NCBI RefSeq assembly: GCF_000941055.1
Contig: NZ_CP007202.1
Location: 1,732,001-1,796,000 of the forward strand
Direction of reading: 5' to 3'
DNA from: Siansivirga zeaxanthinifaciens CC-SAMT-1
GTDB lineage: Bacteria; Bacteroidota; Bacteroidia; Flavobacteriales; Flavobacteriaceae
Length of the DNA stretch: 64,000 bases
Positions 61,204 to 64,000 of the stretch are shown in pieces. Numbering within the stretch: position 1 is the first letter of the stretch; each line of letters starts with the position of its first letter. Both the position numbers and the translations under genes were made by a program. The notes below the pieces were generated by a model, which saw nothing but the letters and a program-made list of their open reading frames with translations, was not told the DNA's origin and did no database searches.

Positions 61204-62616
61204 TTATTTTAAACCAGCAATTCTATCATCTTCAAGAATAGCTTCTGTTTCTTGTTTTATTTTTTTTAAGTTAACTTCTAAATCATCATTTAAACTAATA
61301 ACACCATCGGTTAACATATTTAAAATGGCTTTATCCTGAGCGCGCCCTTTTAACATGGCTTCTCTATAACCAATATTCTCGTTAAAGGTTACCAAAGAAT
61401 ATTTTGAAGCATAATCATTTGGGAACTCCTTTTCTAAAGCCATTTCTAAGTTACGCTTTTCTCTAAAAACAGCGTTGTTTACATGACCTTTCATTTCATG
61501 AAAATTATCAATAGCTAAATCGGCAATGGCATCGGTATCTTTTTTCCGTTTGGCTTCGTAAACTTTAAAAATAGTTTCCCAATCGCTTTTCGATTCTGGA
61601 TTGGGGTGTGCTTCTAAAACCTGATCGAATTCTACAACATCTTCAAAAGACGCATTCATGCCTTGTCCGTAAAACGGCACAATAGCATGAGCGGCATCGC
61701 CCATTAATAGGGTGTTACCTTTATAATGCCAGGGCGAACATTTAACGGTTCCAAGCGGTGAGGTTGGATTTTTAAAAAAGTCTTCAACCAGATTTGGCAT
61801 CAATTTTAAAGCATCTTTAAAATAGGTGCTAAAAAATTCTAACACACGCGCTTCCGTAGTTAAATTATTAAAATTGTAAGTGCCATCATCGTAACTTAAA
61901 AATAATGTTACTGTAAAGCTGCCGTCTAAATTAGGTAACGCAATAAGCATAAACGCCTCACGACCCCAAATATGCAAAGCGTTTTTAAAGGTTTTGTGCG
62001 CTCCGGTTTTATCTGGTAGAATACTTAATTCTTTGTAACCATGAGTTAGATAATCTTGCGAGAAACTAAATAAGAATTTTTTACCCAGATAATAACTTTT
62101 ACGCATGGCAGAACCTGCACCGTCGGTAGCAAAAATAACATCGGCATTTATAACATGTTCGTTTTTAGATTCGTAATTATAAAATAGGGCGCTGGTATTT
62201 TCAAAATCGACACTTACACATTTGTTATTAAAATAGATGCTTACATTGTTTCGTTTTTCGGCTTCGGTAAGCAATAAGGCATTGAGGTCGTTTCTGGAAA
62301 TGGAATTAATATATTCATTTTCGCGTCCGCTATAGGGTGCAAAAATGGTTTTGCCTGCCGTGTCGTGTAACATACGACCATGCATTGGAATACAAAGTGT
62401 TTTTACTTGTTGGTCGATGCCAACAAGCTTCATGGCTTTATTGCCTCGGTTTGAAAACGCAAGGTTTATTGAGCGCCCTGAGTCTAAGGTAATTTTTCTA
62501 AGATCGGGACGTTTTTCATAAACACTAACCTGATAGCCTCGTTGAGCCATTCGCAATGCCAAAAGACTTCCGCAAAGGCCCGCTCCGATAATTAATACAT
62601 GTTGATTTTTAGGCAT
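61204..62616 (-). CDS. kmo: Kynurenine 3-monooxygenase
   Basis: An FAD-dependent hydroxylase making 3-hydroxykynurenine with NADPH; 470 residues. The FAD site is VLIIGAGLCGSLLALRMAQRG (G-x-G-x-x-G; best part GAGLCGSLLALRM) at residues 6-26. FATDGAGSAMR and the later TLLMGDAAHAIVPFYGQGMNASFED (GDAAHAIVPFYGQGMN the key part) are the other flavin motifs. It has a C-terminal hydrophobic region in other bacteria; here it ends in a charged helix. Its start overlaps the kynU stop by 8 bases. Confidence 0.95.
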   Translation of the reverse strand: MPKNQHVLIIGAGLCGSLLALRMAQRGYQVSVYEKRPDLRKITLDSGRSINLAFSNRGNKAMKLVGIDQQVKTLCIPMHGRMLHDTAGKTIFAPYSGRENEYINSISRNDLNALLLTEAEKRNNVSIYFNNKCVSVDFENTSALFYNYESKNEHVINADVIFATDGAGSAMRKSYYLGKKFLFSFSQDYLTHGYKELSILPDKTGAHKTFKNALHIWGREAFMLIALPNLDGSFTVTLFLSYDDGTYNFNNLTTEARVLEFFSTYFKDALKLMPNLVEDFFKNPTSPLGTVKCSPWHYKGNTLLMGDAAHAIVPFYGQGMNASFEDVVEFDQVLEAHPNPESKSDWETIFKVYEAKRKKDTDAIADLAIDNFHEMKGHVNNAVFREKRNLEMALEKEFPNDYASKYSLVTFNENIGYREAMLKGRAQDKAILNMLTDGVISLNDDLEVNLKKIKQETEAILEDDRIAGLK

Positions 62617-63880
62617 TTAATATGGTTTTTAAACGTTCAACTAAATAATAAACATCTTGAAACGAATTATATAAAGGGGTTGGAGCGCATCGAATAACAT
62701 CGGGTTCGCGCCAATCGCTTATAACCCCAGCTTCGGTAAGTTTGTTGTGCAGGGTTTTATTAGCGTTTTTAACTTGAATAGAAAGCTGGCATCCACGTTC
62801 GTTTGGATGGTTGGGAGTGATTATTCTAATGGTGTCTTCGCCTAATGCTTTTAATAAGAATTCGAAATAACCGGTTAGTTTCTTCGATTTTTCAACGAGA
62901 GTTTCAAATCCAACCGTATTAAAAATATCTAATGACGCACGAATGGCAGCCATCGATAAAATGGGCGGATTCGATAGTTGCCAACCTTCGGCTCCAGGAA
63001 GCTGGTCGAACTCGTCGCGCATATTAAATCGTGTTTGTTTGTTGTGGCTCCACCAACCAGTAAATCGGTTTAGGTTTTTATTGTAAGCATGACGCTCATG
63101 TACAAAACAACCTCCTAAACTCCCAGGGCCGGAATTTAAATATTTATAGGTACACCAAACAGCAAAATCGGCACCCGAATCATGTAAATTAAGAGGCACA
63201 TTTCCTGCTGCATGGGCACAATCGAACCCAACCATGCAACCGTATTTATGCCCTAGGGTTGTAATGCGTTTTAAATCGAAATACTGCCCTGTGTAATAGT
63301 TTAAGCCGCCAACCATGATGAGTGCTATTTCGTTGCCCTGTGTCTCTAAAATAGCTTCTAAGTCGGCGTAGTTTACTAACTCTTCACCTTCGCGTGGTTT
63401 CCAGAGTATAAGACCTTCTTTATCATCAAATCCATGGTGGCGTAATTGCGATTCTACAGCATATTTATCTGAAGGAAAAGCATCTGCTTCAATTAAAATT
63501 TTATAGCGTGTTTTGGTTGGTTTGTAAAACGAAACCATCATGAGATGCAGGTTTGTTGTTAAGGTATTCATAACCACAACTTCAATGGGTTTTGCACCAA
63601 CAATTTTAGCCATGCTTTCTGTTAAAAATTCATGGTAGGGTAGCCACGGGTTTTTAGCTTCGGTATGACCTTCAACACCTAAATTAGCCCAATCTTCGAG
63701 CTCTTGATTTATGTAAGATTTGGTGTTTTTAGGTTGTAAACCAAGCGAGTTTCCTGTCATGTAAATCAAATCATTACCATGTTTGTCTTTTGGAATATGA
63801 AATTGATTTTTATAAGAAGCTGACGGGTCGTTTTCGTCTTGTTTTATAGCGAAATCGAGACCTAATTTATAATCGAACAA
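62609..63880 (-). CDS. kynU: Kynureninase
   Basis: A PLP enzyme splitting 3-hydroxykynurenine to 3-hydroxyanthranilate and alanine; 423 residues from TTG at 63880. PLP-Lys motif WCTYKYLNSGPGS, Asp in CMVGFDCAHAAGN, and Trp/phosphate region MTGNSLGLQPKNT fit the family. The frame is open to a TTG at 63907, but that codon lies within the -7 promoter element, so TTG 63880 (MFDYKLGLDFA) is the better start; no in-frame ATG is near. First gene of the kynurenine cluster. Confidence 0.9.
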   Translation of the reverse strand: MFDYKLGLDFAIKQDENDPSASYKNQFHIPKDKHGNDLIYMTGNSLGLQPKNTKSYINQELEDWANLGVEGHTEAKNPWLPYHEFLTESMAKIVGAKPIEVVVMNTLTTNLHLMMVSFYKPTKTRYKILIEADAFPSDKYAVESQLRHHGFDDKEGLILWKPREGEELVNYADLEAILETQGNEIALIMVGGLNYYTGQYFDLKRITTLGHKYGCMVGFDCAHAAGNVPLNLHDSGADFAVWCTYKYLNSGPGSLGGCFVHERHAYNKNLNRFTGWWSHNKQTRFNMRDEFDQLPGAEGWQLSNPPILSMAAIRASLDIFNTVGFETLVEKSKKLTGYFEFLLKALGEDTIRIITPNHPNERGCQLSIQVKNANKTLHNKLTEAGVISDWREPDVIRCAPTPLYNSFQDVYYLVERLKTILNA

Positions 63881-63904
63881 AATGAATAGATTTTCGGTTT
63901 CTAA

Positions 63905-63912
63905 CAAAAATA
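63905..63912 (-). promoter_or_regulatory. -7 promoter element of the kynurenine cluster
   Basis: TATTTTTG on the minus strand, 24 bases upstream of the chosen kynU start. The remaining 63913-64000 is AT-rich with no gene. Confidence 0.5.
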
Positions 63913-64000
63913 AGAATTCTAAAGTTAGTAATGAACTTATTAATAGGACTAAATTTTAGCATGTAATTTTTGTATATTTAATAAAAATATAATGGTATGA

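Noticed and set aside
63992-64000. ATG at the right edge as a possible new gene
   Set aside because: The frame reads ATG-GTA-TGA, an immediate stop.

Overview
The window looks like a chromosomal segment of a marine-type member of the Flavobacteriaceae (Bacteroidota). The base composition is AT-rich. Promoters fit the Bacteroidota -7 element TAnnTTTG, and Shine-Dalgarno sequences are mostly absent. Gene content points the same way: a short primary sigma factor without region 1.1, PorT and other type IX secretion proteins, a TamL-type lipoprotein, a six-gene Na+-NQR operon and several protein families typical of Flavobacteriaceae (DUF5103, DUF6702, DUF6695). No replication origin, rRNA or CRISPR array was seen. 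One tRNA (Gly, anticodon TCC) and one IS256-family insertion sequence are present.

Layout. 1-2.7 kb: an accessory two-gene operon (coiled-coil membrane protein cut by the window edge, plus a CFI-box protein) ending in a small gene remnant. 2.8-4.6 kb: an MtfA-like peptidase and two tandem CBS-domain proteins, each CBS gene with a near-identical palindrome upstream. 4.6-12.3 kb: housekeeping genes on the minus strand (rpe, rpoD, pnp, rpsO, accD, fbaA). 12.4-17.4 kb: envelope and secretion genes (TamL, an rRNA-methyltransferase-like protein, PorT) and ubiE. 17.6-20.5 kb: potassium uptake (trkA, trkH). 20.8-23.3 kb: a small stress cluster (88-aa protein, Dps, CsbD) interrupted by the IS element. 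23.3-31.5 kb: aminotransferase, fatty-acid desaturase, rsmG, a TPR protein, pruA, an NRDE protein and apaG. 31.6-42.5 kb: a T9SS-plug-like protein, nqrABCDEF, an SLC13 transporter and apbE, whose product flavinylates NqrB and NqrC. 42.5-49.2 kb: map operon, gpmI, ankyrin protein, GNAT protein, tRNA-Gly and pepE. 49.3-57.1 kb: three tandem secreted CarboxypepD-regulatory-like proteins, a DUF6702 protein and two tandem M1 metallopeptidases. 57.2-63.9 kb: tatA and a minus-strand tryptophan (kynurenine) degradation cluster: kynU, kmo, haaO and an ACMSD-like decarboxylase.

The most unusual signal is a family of four dispersed intergenic elements (about 9.5, 20.5, 57.5 and 60.0 kb). All lie in the same orientation just beyond a gene 3' end and share a conserved core flanked by two variable hairpins. 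Their closing stems change in compensating ways: GCGTT/AACGC, GCATT/AATGC, GCGTT/AACGC and GCGTG/CACGC. This suggests selection on structure, as a REP/MITE-like element or a structured RNA. Other notable signals are the paired palindromes placed like class II activator sites upstream of the CBS genes, an IS insertion landing on the csbD stop codon and separating the gene from its terminator, an AccD without its zinc ribbon, and two genes that appear to be transcribed without a leader.
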